A DNA stretch of 64,000 bases, from assembly GCF_040436345.1 (NCBI RefSeq), contig NC_133224.1, positions 14,826,703-14,890,702 on the forward strand, given 5' to 3'. This DNA comes from Pagrus major (Eukaryota; Chordata; Actinopteri; Spariformes; Sparidae). The notes beneath the pieces are model-generated. The model was not told the origin of the DNA. It was given only the letters and a program-made list of their open reading frames with translations, and ran no database searches. A program made the position numbers and the translations under genes. Below, one piece after another: positions 39,601 to 50,600 of the stretch; within the stretch, counting starts at the first letter, position 1; each line of letters begins with the position of its first letter.

Positions 39601-42081
39601 TTGGTATGGACACTCGGTATGGTGCTTGGCATGGACACTCGGTATGGTGCTTGGCATGGACACTTAGTATGGTGCTTGGTATGGACACTCGGTATGGTGC
39701 TTGGTATGGACACTTTGCCATTGCCAGACAGATTTCGACCACCCCGGATTACAATTTCTTGTGTAACCTCATGTAACCTTGTTACATCCGTATAACTGGC
39801 CTTGCTCTGTCCTCTTGCCCACGTTTTACATTCCACATTTGTTGATAACACAAACTATCTTTGAAATTAAGTACTTGCAAAATATGAATTAATTAATTCC
39901 CTGGATATTCTCTACCACAGCAACCAGAGCACTTCAGCCTCCAAAATGCTGTAAAGCACTCACATTAAATAGCTTTTCTAACTCGAGGAAAGTTATACCA
40001 TTAAAGCATTTCTATGACTTAAGAAAACATAATAGAAAGTCATAATTGTCATAATTGAACTTGTCTGCAGTTACAGACTTTTATAATCGTGCACTCTGGG
40101 GAAAATGATTTTTGGGCTGCATGGTAATTTTTCACTGCAATACCACGAGTGTCCACTGGGCAAAATTGGAAGCAAGGCTGAGTGGCTCTGCCATATCCAG
40201 GACTATAATACATTCATGTTCTGACGATGTAATAAAAAACTGTTTGCTGAAACAACCTATGATGAGGTAATAGACAACAGATTTCGCCGATTTAGTTTGT
40301 AAGAGCAACAGCCAATTGAGAAACACTGCTGGCCGCACCAATCTTGTAACTTCATCATTCAGCTACTTAGTCACAGTCAGCTACAGTTGTAGCGCCGACC
40401 CTGGGCACCAGCCAAAAATAAAAATGGAAAAAGTGCTGATATAGAACTTTGTGTTACAGTTTTTGTAAACTGTGGGACCTTTTAACATAAACAGATCCTG
40501 CGTAGCACATCTTTACTGAAACCTATTTACCTTCACTTCTGTAGTGATACGTTGTTTTTTTTGTTTGTTATTTAAGTTTTTATTTATTTGTTTAAACATA
40601 TAAACAGACAGTGTTCCTTTTAGTTCGGCCCATGGTAAATTTTCATATTTAAAACAACCAATATAAACATTCAACAATTATATTGACATCAATGCAGTCA
40701 GTCAAATCATCAGTGTCATAACAGCATTACAAGTGAGAAAGCGGTCCCATGACCTCCTGAAGTTATCCACATCATCATTGATTCTAGCTAACGTGTTCAT
40801 ATGATACAGCCTCCAACATTAATTCCATCCATTTTTTAAGATGTGGAAAGGATGTACTTTTCCAAACCCTGAGAATTATTAGGGCAGCTGTAACAACCCC
40901 TATCTTTATCAATGCAAGGTCATACTTTGATATACTGGGCAATTCTGTTTGATCCCCTGGATGGGTTAATACATTTACATTCCAAAATAGCACATTCCAA
41001 AATAGCATGTATGAATGTTCCTGTCTCTTCCTGACATTTCCAGCATAAGTTATTAGCCAACAAGCCCATTCTGTGAAGTTTAGATGGGGTAAAATAAAAC
41101 CTATGTATTAATCTGTACTGAGTAAATTTCCCTTTAGCCTCCTTTATATATTTCCCAGTATTTGCTAATATTCTTAGCCAGATTTCATCGTTCAGCTCAC
41201 ATCCTAGGCCTTTCTGCCAGACAAATCTCAGATTTTTACATATATTTTTCTGTAACCCATTAAAGATCTTGTAAAACACAGCTGCCCTGCGTGCTATACC
41301 AGGTAGTTCCAGAAATTCCATCACTGGATTATTGTCTTGAATGAATTGACCCTTAGTTATACTGTCCCGGATTGGTAAGAACTTCCAAAAATTACCTTTA
41401 CTTTCCAAATCATATTCTTTCTTAAGTTCAGAAAAGGAAATAAACGCTCCATCAGAATATAGATCATTTATGTTACATATACCTTTCATAAGCCATTGAT
41501 TCCAGTAAACAGTCTTCTTCCCAATCTGTATGGCAGGGTTGTGCCATATAGAGGCATATGATTGTCTTAAGTGTGACACACCACACATCCTGTGTACTTC
41601 TCTCCATACGGCCTTAGAATGAGCCAATACTGGGTTTGAAGAATAATCATGTCCATTAGTAGTTGAACCATGTGAGAGAACATCCAAAGGTTTGTAGGGG
41701 CTTACCAGTTCCCGCGCAATTTTGATCCAGCTCAGCTCCGGGTCAGTTCCCTCCCAATGCTTAGTCAATCTGGACATTTCAAACCATAGATTATATAGTC
41801 TAACATTGGGTAGAGCCATTCCTCCTATGTCCCTTGGTGACCACATTTTCTTGATATTAGTCCTTGGTCTCTTCTTGTCCCATAAAAAGTATTTCATAAT
41901 TCTGTCAAATTGCTTAAAGAGCTGTGGTGTGATACGTTGATTTTAATCCAGGTAGCTGATGAAATTCTTTCTCTCTCTCAGTACTCCCTCCCAGGTTGAT
42001 GACTTTGTGTTTGAAGACTTTGCTCGCCTGCGGTTAACAGGGATGAAGGATGACAAGGATGAGTGTGATCCCTTCTGTTAG
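25398..42081 (+). CDS. arrb2: Beta-arrestin 2 (complete CDS, 14 coding exons)
   Basis: Cytosolic adaptor that binds phosphorylated G-protein-coupled receptors, stops G-protein coupling and links them to clathrin, AP2 and kinase cascades. Coding exons: 25398-25420, 30521-30551, 30763-30823, 32469-32513, 32628-32824, 34885-35012, 35265-35400, 35483-35567, 36233-36305, 36611-36748, 36877-36960, 38089-38165, 38248-38302, 41982-42081; 1233 nt, 410 residues (human ARRB2 409). Seen: N-terminal [20 protein letters not shown] (8-27), the phosphate-sensing Arg at about 170 in LVIRKVQ, the lariat loop with polar-core Asp in RGLALDG, clathrin box LIEFD (372-376), and AP2 motif [10 protein letters not shown] (386-395). 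Residues such as CPVAQVE and [20 protein letters not shown] favour beta-arrestin 2 over visual or cone arrestins. The tail ends CDPFC. Teleosts may carry two copies (a and b); I cannot tell which this is. Intron 1 is 5.1 kb, intron 13 is 3.7 kb and holds a LINE. Confidence 0.97.
28545..28680 (+). mobile_element. L2-like LINE/SINE tail
   Basis: Contains AGTGTCACGAGATAACC, TTATTTGGCACTTTATGAATAAAATTGACTTGACTTGA, the usual form of a fish L2-related 3' tail with simple tandem ending. It lies in arrb2 intron 1. Confidence 0.5.
28880..29075. repeat. Possible DNA-transposon fragment
   Basis: GGCCCAGTCCCAATGCCCACACATTC with a repeated CTCACAGACTTTGAG motif. It resembles ends of fish DNA elements starting with CCCAGTCCCAAT, but no partner end was found. 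Confidence 0.3.
29600..29835 (+). pseudogene. LINE reverse transcriptase fragment in arrb2 intron 1
   Basis: Degenerate plus-frame peptides [16 protein letters not shown] and [10 protein letters not shown] correspond to the start of a non-LTR reverse transcriptase (pattern ...SG.IP..WK.A...P, NYRPIS). Frameshifts and stops are present. Confidence 0.5.
30566..30654. repeat. GT microsatellite next to arrb2 exon 2 donor
   Basis: About 44 GT units with one TA interruption, starting 14 bases after the donor of exon 2. Confidence 0.95.
31134..31182. repeat. TTA/ATT microsatellite
   Basis: Imperfect run of TTATTATGATTAT and TTATTATTATTATT in arrb2 intron 3. Confidence 0.8.
32431..32461. repeat. 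GT microsatellite at arrb2 exon 4 acceptor
   Basis: Interrupted GT tract ending seven bases before the exon, followed by TTCTCTAG. Confidence 0.9.
32975..34450 (-). pseudogene. Non-LTR LINE reverse transcriptase relic, split by an insertion
   Basis: Minus strand. Near 34.42-34.21 kb: [20 protein letters not shown] and NMWQEIQ, a segment found before the reverse transcriptase of fish LINEs. Then about 700 bp of unrelated sequence (about 34205-33508, beginning near CCCTTTTCACACAGAGACTC). Then 33.50-32.98 kb: [38 protein letters not shown] and the catalytic [10 protein letters not shown]. Frameshifts and stops abound. It lies in arrb2 intron 5, antisense to the gene. Confidence 0.75.
34705..34747. 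repeat. Perfect inverted repeat, 20-bp arms
   Basis: Arms 34705-34724 and 34728-34747 around the 3-base centre GAG; the core is AAAAGGATTC / GAATCCTTTT. It lies 137 bp before arrb2 exon 6. Confidence 0.95.
38052..38087. repeat. GT microsatellite forming the arrb2 exon 12 acceptor
   Basis: Interrupted GT tract that runs directly into the acceptor TAG of exon 12; there is no pyrimidine tract between. Confidence 0.95.
38318..38450. mobile_element. LINE/SINE tail-like repeat
   Basis: AGAATCAGAATCAGAATTG followed by TCTTTATTGGCCAAGTGTG, a form frequent at the ends of fish non-LTR elements. It begins about 15 bp after arrb2 exon 13. Confidence 0.5.
39581..39716. repeat. 24-bp minisatellite, six copies
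   Basis: Tandem units of ATGGACACTCGGTATGGTGC + TTGGT/C, with CTTAG/CTCGG variants, in arrb2 intron 13. Confidence 0.9.
40555..41928 (-). mobile_element. 5'-truncated L1-type LINE in the last arrb2 intron
   Basis: Flanked by the exact 11-bp direct repeat GTGATACGTTG (40544-40554 and 41929-41939). On the minus strand it encodes the ORF2 C-terminal region without a stop for over 320 codons: [37 protein letters not shown] and the Cys motif [19 protein letters not shown] 15-bp duplication (ATTCCAAAATAGCAC) lies just after. The T-rich left end is the poly(A) side. It ends 42 bp before arrb2 exon 14, antisense to it. Confidence 0.88.
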
Positions 42082-42413
42082 CTCCTCCTCCTTCGCCAGC
42101 AGGGTTACTTGTCTGAGTGGGAGGTTACAGGCAACTCAACCCCAGAGCCCAAGAAGAAGATGAAGAGAAAGCCAGACTTATGAAAACAGCCTCCTGAGTC
42201 TTGCCACATGCTTTTAATTGTACCGTGTGGGCTTTAAGTGATTGTGTCTCTTGTTAAAGAAGCAGTCTGCAAACAGCAGATGGTAAGTGGATCAGGCCAC
42301 TTTAGAGTTTAGCTAAGTGAGCTTACTGTAAGTTGTTTTTGGTGATTTTTTTATTCTGCTGATATCAGTATTATACATGCTGCTGTGATTCAGAATTTAT
42401 ACTTCTAGCAAGG

Positions 42414-42445
42414 AATAAAAAAGATATTTTTATATTGACAATAAA
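42414..42445 (+). promoter_or_regulatory. arrb2 polyadenylation signals
   Basis: Two canonical AATAAA hexamers at 42414-42419 and 42440-42445, about 335-360 nt after the arrb2 stop codon and the first on this strand in a plausible position. They would give a short 3' UTR ending near 42.46 kb. Confidence 0.55.
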
Positions 42446-42465
42446 TCAGTTGTTATCTTCAGGTA

Positions 42466-45406
42466 TCAGTGAAACAGTGAAGAGCAATAACACACAAACA
42501 TTGATTTCCACTTATGGGTCATTCCATGCCAACTCACCCAAAATCCAGAACTTTTCCGAGTTCATGTCATGGATTTTCCTTGAAAAAAATCATGTTGAAA
42601 CTTCTATTAAATTCATAGCACCTTGTAAATCCTTTTAGCTGTACTCCAAATAGCCTGCTTTGTAGGTTCCTAATTTTTGAAGTGTGGTCCTCAACATTTT
42701 AGTGATTCTTTGTATGTGTATTCTAAAACCTCAGCAATCACTTATTTTTCACTGGTTCGGGTTGAAATTTGTCCTGAACATCCAAGAGACCCTAAGGAAA
42801 CTTGGCAACATGTATTTATTTAAATAGTTGTTGCTGAATGGTTACAGTAATCAAATTAATAACCAATCTATTACAAGCTGTAACTTGCAAATTTCCAGAA
42901 CCCAATGAAAAACTGGCTCAATAGGTATTAGACAGATAGAAAACCTTGAAGTCGACACAGTACAAATGCCTACTGATGATATAAAACCGCTGGATGTAAT
43001 ATTACAGCCAATGAAAATGACAAAAATTAGCTAATTTCAGAAAATCATAAACGATGAAGGAGTGTTGAAGTCAGAATTCTGACTTTTTTTCTCAAAATGT
43101 TGATAATTTCATCATTAAATTTCATATGATTGAAAATGAACCCATTAGCTGATTGATGTCACTTGCTGCAAGTGCCGAGGGTAGGCCTATGTCAACAAGG
43201 AGCATGTTAAAGACTAATCAAACACAGCTAAGCTGTCTCCTACAGTCTACTTGTGTATGTGTACTGGAGGCTTCAAGTTTCTGCATCACACTATTGTGCA
43301 AACTATTTGTGATGTCACAAATCATGCTTGTAGGCCCGCCTCTTAAAATCAGATTTTCGATGAGCACAGAGAAAATGTGCTCTTTCAGCATGGGAATGGC
43401 CTTCTAGTGTTGAACTCTGCGCAAACATCAGTCTACACAGTTAAGCACAAACAGAAGAAGAAAAATGGAGTTTGACTAGATTTTAAATTTCCAAATGTGG
43501 TGTAAATGGGTATTGTACATTGTTGACAGAAGTCCATTTCAATAATACAATCTTGCTTTAAAAAAAATGCTCTAGGATGCTGATTGGTCCACTGCTTTGT
43601 TCCAGAGTCAACTGTCTATATAGCCTGACCAACACTGGATTTTTCAAGGCAATGACTATATTTAAGAGTAAAAATAATCAGATATTGACCTATGATGTTA
43701 ATTTTTTAACAAACATTTTTCAACAACCTCTTTTTCTCTAATTCTTGCATAGTATGAATTGGAGCACAGTCTAGAGCCATAGTATATATACAACACAGGT
43801 TAGCTGGAGAACCACAGCCTTTGGTACATGGATTATTCTGTCTACACTGTGATGTCATTGTCAAATATCAACCATATATTCACTGGATTTCACCACCCTT
43901 CTAATTTGACATGTCAGTTCCAACTACAGAAGGCAATTTCTGATAAAAAAGTGGAGTGAATTCTGGATACTGAACAGCTGATGCTGAACTGCATTGCTTG
44001 CTTTAAAATTTGAATAATAGTAATAATATATGAAAGATGGGGAATATTTTTAAGGTTTGTTGAAGCTGATGCAAAACTGAATTGCTGGCTTTAATCTTTT
44101 TGAAGTAGCATATGATGGAGTATGAAAAGGCATAAAAGTGAGGTGAGGTTAAGGGATTTAAAATGTGCTCTAGGCTGGGAGCTAAACTGCATTGCTGGTT
44201 TAAATTTGTATATAGAAGCATCTAATGGAGTATGAAGAAACAGAAACAGTGGGAAAGAGTTAAGAGTCACTTTCCCTCTGCTCACCAAGTCTTTCCTGTG
44301 TCACAGTCTGAGTTTGTAAGTGTCTCGAAACAGGCTCTCTAGTTTTTGCATATAGATTTTAGAATAGTAAAGTGATGTAAATGTGAGCCATTTAACTCCA
44401 GCAATATCACTATAATCAAACCTGAGAAGTATTAAACTCCCGAATACGCTATATTGTAATATCAATACTATATATATATGTCGTAAGAAAACCTATTACA
44501 AGATACTCAAATAATCATCAAGGGTTTTAAATAAAAATGTGTTTATTTTGTCAAAAACATAAGAAAAGTCTTCATAATCGAGGGTGATGTTAACTTGAAC
44601 TGATCATGTAAAAAACACATACATATTCTATGAGCTGCAGAGTAACTGGAACCCATTACCAAGATACACATTATGGACAGTCTGGAGGTATTTTTCACCA
44701 TGCTCCATCAGTATTGCCAGCGGTCCAAAATGCTCTAACAATGTAAAAGATATGATGCTAACAGCCAAACACTGGCAGGTCTTGGAGACGTCTTTCAGCT
44801 AAAAAATGTTGGGAAGTAACTTCCAACACTCTCAGGTGCTCAGAATATGACAAAACTAAAGCTGAAGGGAATACTGAGAGCACATTTTGGAGTACAAACA
44901 AAATATATACTATGTTTGCTGAAGAGCTTGTCCCTGCCACTCTCAATTCTTGACTTCCATCACTCAGAACATTTGTGACTGACAATATTCCATACAGCTT
45001 TTCTTCTGTTGGATTTCTACCTTTCTGGGTTCCAAGAGAAAAAAGAACCCTGACTAATGTATTTATGGTTGTATTTTTAAGTATCTTATCAAGGCCTACA
45101 TTTGGCCTGCTATGCACATGAATAGGAAAAATGAACAGGAGTGCCGAACAATAACATACACCCAGAAATGCAACACACTCTACTGAGAAAATCAGAGTAC
45201 TTGCATGAAACAACGTATTTTCTTGTAAGTTTGTGGTTCTTACGATACCTCAGTAGTCGTAATAAGAATAAAGATGATCTATGAAAAGGTTTTAAGGCTG
45301 TTGGTTTAAGTGGAGAATGAGGACAGATACAGTCACATCAGGTATCACAGTGAAATGCTGCTCAGTGAACACTATCTCAGCATCCAGCCAGTTTCCCCCT
45401 CTGCTC
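42466..45406. other. arrb2-med11 intergenic region (convergent genes)
   Basis: Lies between the 3' ends of two convergent genes, so includes the med11 3' UTR on the right. No gene seen. Three degenerate copies of a GCTGAACTGCATTGCTTGCTTTAAA-like motif occur near 43982, 44064 and 44174, suggesting an old tandem repeat. Otherwise unremarkable AT-rich sequence. Confidence 0.5.
44542..44547 (-). promoter_or_regulatory. Possible med11 polyadenylation signal
   Basis: AATAAA on the minus strand about 860 nt after the med11 stop. It is a candidate only; no transcript evidence is available and other, non-canonical signals may be used. Confidence 0.25.
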
Positions 45407-45415
45407 TCATGACTG

Positions 45416-45460
<45 letters not shown>

Positions 45461-45473
45461 TTGCTGCTGCTGT

Positions 45474-45505
<32 letters not shown>

Positions 45506-46914
45506 CTCCAGCATCACTTCACATGTCCGTCCCAATTCTCCCAGTTTGACCTTGGCATACTCAGCTCTGTTCAATGCCATCTGACAGTCCTTCCTAGCTG
45601 AATAAGTGGAACCTTCATGAGGCTGACCAGTAGCTACCTGGGGAAAAAAGAGAGGAGAACCACTGCTTTATTCTGCTGCTCTTTGGCGCAGTTTGATTGA
45701 TTACATATTTATTGTAGTATTGGACAATATGGCACTTGAGAATCCCACTGTCAGATAAAATGTCTTTTAGGCTGAACGATTTATTTCAATAAAATAAAAA
45801 AAGTAATGACCAAAGAAGGAAAACCTACAATTTCACTGTAACAACAGTACATGCAGTCTACTTTTTACAGTTTTCAGTTACAGTTTTTACACAAACCTAC
45901 AATATGAAGGTGTTCCATATTAGCTTAGTACAGAGGAGGATTATGGCCACTATGAACAATTTTAGTTCTAAATTTTTCTCTGTTCTGACAATAAACTCTG
46001 AATTCTGAATTTTTCTTGGAATTTAAAACTTTAAATAAAAAAATTAAAAATCTGGTTTCTGAGAAAAAAATCTGATGTCTTCTGTAGCTTAGCCAATATG
46101 CAAGCATATGTTTCGCAATAAAAAATACTAAATATAACTTACAATACCTCTACCATGAGACACTAAAGCTCTGTTGTTGTAGCAGTGGTCTTTCAGTTAA
46201 AATACACAAATATAAAAACTAATTCTACTACTGTGTTGTTTGACCTGTGTGAGGTAGCGGATCTGTCCACTTAGTTCGCTCTCCACTCGATTGACAGAGC
46301 TCTGGAACTGGACCAGCTGTCTGTCCAGGAGACTGGCATTGTGTTTGTCTTTGGAGAGTTCCAGAACTATATTACCTGCCAGGGGAAACATACAGCAACA
46401 TATGAGTTTTATGAACAGACATGTTAGCAGTGCCAAAAACATGATTTTGAATTTACAATGACTCACTGATTGCACACCAATACGCAATACTTACAAAAGG
46501 TACATTAATTGTATTTTGGGCAACAAAGGGTCACTAGAACAGGCTAGAAACACAAAATCTGACAGATGATTAACCCTATAAAGTTAATATAAGAATGTGT
46601 TAGCAAATTGTTTCCAATTTAGACATCCAGCAGGCGCAAAGAAATATTGAATCATATTTCTGTCCTGGTAATGAATGTAAGTTCACTCTCTCTTAGCTGT
46701 TTTCTGTCTTCACCAACTCCTGAGGAAGACACCTAGGCCCGTATTCACAAACATTCTGAGAATTCTCTCAGAGAGCTCCTAACTTAGCCTAAAAATGCCA
46801 AGTGTGGAGGTCTGAGCATAAGACTGATTTAGGAAACTTCTTAAAAGAAAAATGATTTTGAGATAATTATATATGATCAAGTCCATAGCCAGACTGACAG
46901 GTGATGTCCCCTCC

Positions 46915-46951
<37 letters not shown>

Positions 46952-47420
46952 AAACCAACCAGTATACTTAGGCAAGTTAAAAGGTGCAAATTTTCAAACA
47001 GATCTGTAATAAATCAAATTTCCCAGAAACGAAAACCCCAACTGACATGTAGTGACCCTTGGACTTTTGGGGTCCTTGGGGTCTAGGGCCCCAGGGTAAT
47101 TGCCCGCTTTGCCTAGTTGTTTGTCCTGCCCTGCTCAGGTTATAAATATTAAGGTCACGATTACATGAAAGGAATCAAACCCTGCTACTTAACGCAGAGG
47201 AAAGATTCCGCCTGTTGGGCCTCTAAATGTTTGGTTCCGGCCATGTCTGATTACTAATCTTAAATGTTAAGGAATTACCACAGCGGTATGAAACCGTCTC
47301 ATATGAGCAATGCTGCAGTCGCCGTGCTGTGAGATGAACCCTGTCCTCACCGGCACACTGTAGGATCGTGGCTATCTCCTTCTCGACCTCCTCCAGAGCT
47401 CTCAGCCGTTCGTTAGCCAT
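45407..47420 (-). CDS. med11: Mediator complex subunit 11 with C-terminal polyglutamine (complete CDS, 3 exons)
   Basis: Subunit of the Mediator head module, which joins transcription activators to RNA polymerase II and contacts TFIIH; acts in the nucleus. Coding exons in transcript order: 47420-47351, 46375-46245, 45637-45407; 432 nt, 143 residues. The start [20 protein letters not shown], then [32 protein letters not shown], and [20 protein letters not shown] follow human MED11 closely. The helical core ends at EVMLE; there the human protein stops within a few residues, but here 31 glutamines (mixed CAG/CAA) and one Ser precede TGA. Splice sites are GT-AG, the first intron phase 1 and the second phase 0. 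The gene is transcribed away from pelp1, with 265 bp between the two start codons, and converges on arrb2. Confidence 0.95.
45413..45505 (-). repeat. CAG/CAA trinucleotide repeat coding for 31 glutamines in med11
   Basis: Thirty-one consecutive Gln codons, mostly CAG with scattered CAA interruptions, inside the last med11 exon and one codon (Ser) from the stop. The longest pure CAG blocks are 8 and 7 codons. Confidence 0.95.
46916..46949. repeat. CA microsatellite
   Basis: About 17 CA units in med11 intron 1. Confidence 0.9.
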
Positions 47421-47685
47421 GAGTCGGAAGGAAAACAGCTCCAGTCAGCGGCTATCCGACCAGAGAACAGGCTCTACTGTACCGTCACATGAACACACTG
47501 TGTAGTCCACACAACTCAGGTCAGTGTAGACGGGAGTGAACCTCAATATGCTCGACACGATCCACTTCTTCAAGACTGAAGCACGAAAGCTGAGCGGCTG
47601 AAGCTGAAGCTGCTCAACAACAAAGAGTTCACGAAATTGACGTCATCGTCGCACACCGGTGACGTACGCTTTGCGGAGAGGCAAG
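47421..47685. promoter_or_regulatory. Divergent med11/pelp1 promoter region with CRE sites
   Basis: Only 265 bp separate the two divergent start codons, so both 5' UTRs and core promoters must overlap here, unless upstream non-coding exons exist. A perfect CRE palindrome TGACGTCA lies at 47638-47645 and a half-like TGACGTA at 47660-47666, both close to the pelp1 start. No obvious TATA box on either strand. CREs are frequent in divergent housekeeping promoters; activity here is inferred. Confidence 0.65.
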
Positions 47686-50600
47686 ATGGCTACATCGGCT
47701 TGGCTGCGTGGCCCATCTGCTATGCGCCTAACAGAGGGTTTGGTGTCGGTTCTGAAAGAACAGCGTCCAGAGTATATACCTGCTCTATTAGCCAGCTACA
47801 GAGAACATGGCGTGTTCCCGACGCAGGTAGAGCCCGGCCCAGAGAGGCGTGTTAGCTTGGAAGCTAGTTAAGTTACCTGTTTGCCTGCTGTCGCTGTGCT
47901 GCAGCTGCTCCACGCTTTGTGGTTCACTGAGCTGTTGTGTGGAGCTGTTGTGTGGAGCTGTTGTGGGGCTGAGGCTGGGCTGAGGCTGGGCTGAGGCTGA
48001 GGCTGAGCTGCTGAACATATCTTACCTTCATTGTTTAACACATTTCTTTATCCCTGCAGGGCGCGAGCGCCGTCGGTGGTCTCGTGGGTTTCAGCAATGC
48101 CAAACTCAGCTCGAGCAAGACGAGGTGAGAAAATGAATGGCACTAGACCTATGATGCCAATGGTAACGTTGTTGTGTTATTATTGTTAAGCTTTTGTGTA
48201 TTCACTAATTTAATATTGATAAATTATCCCAGGCATTATTATTGTTTTTCTTTTTAATCTCAAAAATAATAAAGTTTTCCTCTTGACTCATATCGGACAA
48301 CATATATATCGATATCGATATGTCTGTGTTGGCCGATATGGGCCAATAATATCGAGCAACAGATGTACTGTTACCAACCCAACAAACCAAAGAGCCCTCA
48401 TTAACAGAAACTTGGATACTGTTTGTCACGTATCTAAAATCAAGGAGAAGACAAGCTGTGTGCATGAAAATAACCTCAACACACTGATGTAGCAATAGAA
48501 GCCAAAGTTCTCAAATGTTAAATGTTTTCCAAATGCAACAGCCATAAAAGAACTAAGGTGTTACATGTAAAGATCTGATCTGTAAGAACTAGACCTTTTG
48601 TTATATATTTTGTTGAGTTGTGAACTTTCATTATCCCAAATGTTTCCAACATGTTCAAAGTAAAGTGAGTCAGGATAAACCCACTTCTTAATCCCAAAAG
48701 TTAAAAGATAATCTCAGAGCTCTCCTCCTATTTTTAAACAGCTCCAGATCAGAGCAAAATCTCATGTGACTCCAGAAGGTCTGGGTCTGCTCCTGGCTCT
48801 GCCCAGTCCTTGGCCTCTTGTTTTGATTGAGAGACAGAAATTAAATATTGCATTGGATGTTTTTAATTGAATTGTGTGTCTATTTTTGGAGAGTTACTCC
48901 AAATTATTTAGGTGAAGATTTAAGTAGTAGCATCAATACAAAATCTCTTTATTTTTGTTTTGTGTGTGTTTGTGTGCACACACACAGGTTTGAGGGGCTC
49001 TGCCTGCTCTCCATGCTGGTTAAGGACAGCTCCAGTGATCTGTTCCAGCAACACTGCCTCTCCTGGCTGCGCTCTCTGCAGCAGGTCATACAGGTATGAT
49101 ACACACACAAACACACTCAAACACTGTCGGTCTGTATCTTGGATAAAACCTACATTACGAAAAATGAAAATCTACAAAGCCCAACACCATCCTTTCTGAT
49201 TTCTCCTTCTCATCCTCTCTCCTTGGTGTATGTGGATTTCATTCTGTAGTCTCAGGCTCCAGTTCAGACCATCCAGCTTGCAGCAAACATTCTGAAGGAC
49301 GTGCTGCAGTATTCATCCCAGCTACCAGAGCTGGCCAGGGAGGTCGGCCTCAACTCCATCCTCGGCATCCTAACATCTCTGCTGGGCCTTAAGACAGAGG
49401 TGAGGGGTCAGTGCAGGACCTTCAGTTATGACAAGGAAGTTTCAAGATGCCGGGGCCTCATGATCATGATTAAACGGCCAATGTTACAAAATGGCACATC
49501 AAGAGCTTAATTTGAAAGAGATGTCTCAAACCATGTGAGGGTTTTTGAATTTTGACCAAGGCACCTATATGAAGTTCTATTTTATTGAGATGAATACCCT
49601 TTTTATAAACAAAGAAATTTACCACTATTTCTACTTGAATAGCTCTATTTGGAAATTAATATATGTAAATATTATATTTTGGAATTATTATGATTGGTGG
49701 TTTGCTTGCTGTGCATGCAGAGCCTGTATGTCACTCACAAGCAACAAACTCCCATCCAAGTACCCTTATATTGTACTTGATGTAATATCAGACTGACTTC
49801 CTTTAGATTAGTAATGGAAAATGAGAACTGTGTGAGTTTTCATTTTGTATCAATAATTTGTTAATCTGCCTTACTGCACAATACACATTCTGCAGTGTGA
49901 CTATTGTGCATGCACACATTGCGATGTCGATGCTGAAACGACTTGTTCAGTCCTGCTAGTAGCTAAATTTTCTTTGTTCCTGCTGTGATCTTAGTGTGAG
50001 CTGGCAGCCATGGAGGGCATGATGGCCTGCATGACCTACTACCCCAGAGCCTGTGGATCCCTCAAGGTAAGACACACTGATGGACAGATGAGACAGTGGA
50101 GACTGCAGTGAATTAGTTGTTTGTCATCGTCAAATCATTGGCTCAGATTATTAACAAATAACTTCATGGATCATCTATGTTTAACTTGAGTCATTTGAGG
50201 AAAAAACTGAAAAACCTGAAGTCTTTTTTTTCTTCTTTCTTTTAGGACAAACTGGGGGCATATTTTCTCTCCAAAATGGACAGCACAAACAAGAAAACAC
50301 AAGAGGTTTGTGATTCTCACTGTTGTGGAGAGGTTATGTAGGGCTTTCATAATCATTATTATCCTTTTCACTTTTTCTTGGTCTACCACACAAAATAGTT
50401 GTAAATGAATTTGTAATCAAAAGACAAACGAGGTACTCTTCCCCCCACAAAGTTATTCCTTACTAGTTAGATTAGGGTTGGGTGATGTCTACCAAATGGC
50501 ATATGATGATCTCCACAGTGAAACATCGCGATGGACAGTGATATCGAGCATCCAACGTACATCTGTGTGCCAGGTTTAAAAGGGTCTTTGTTGGGGTGCC

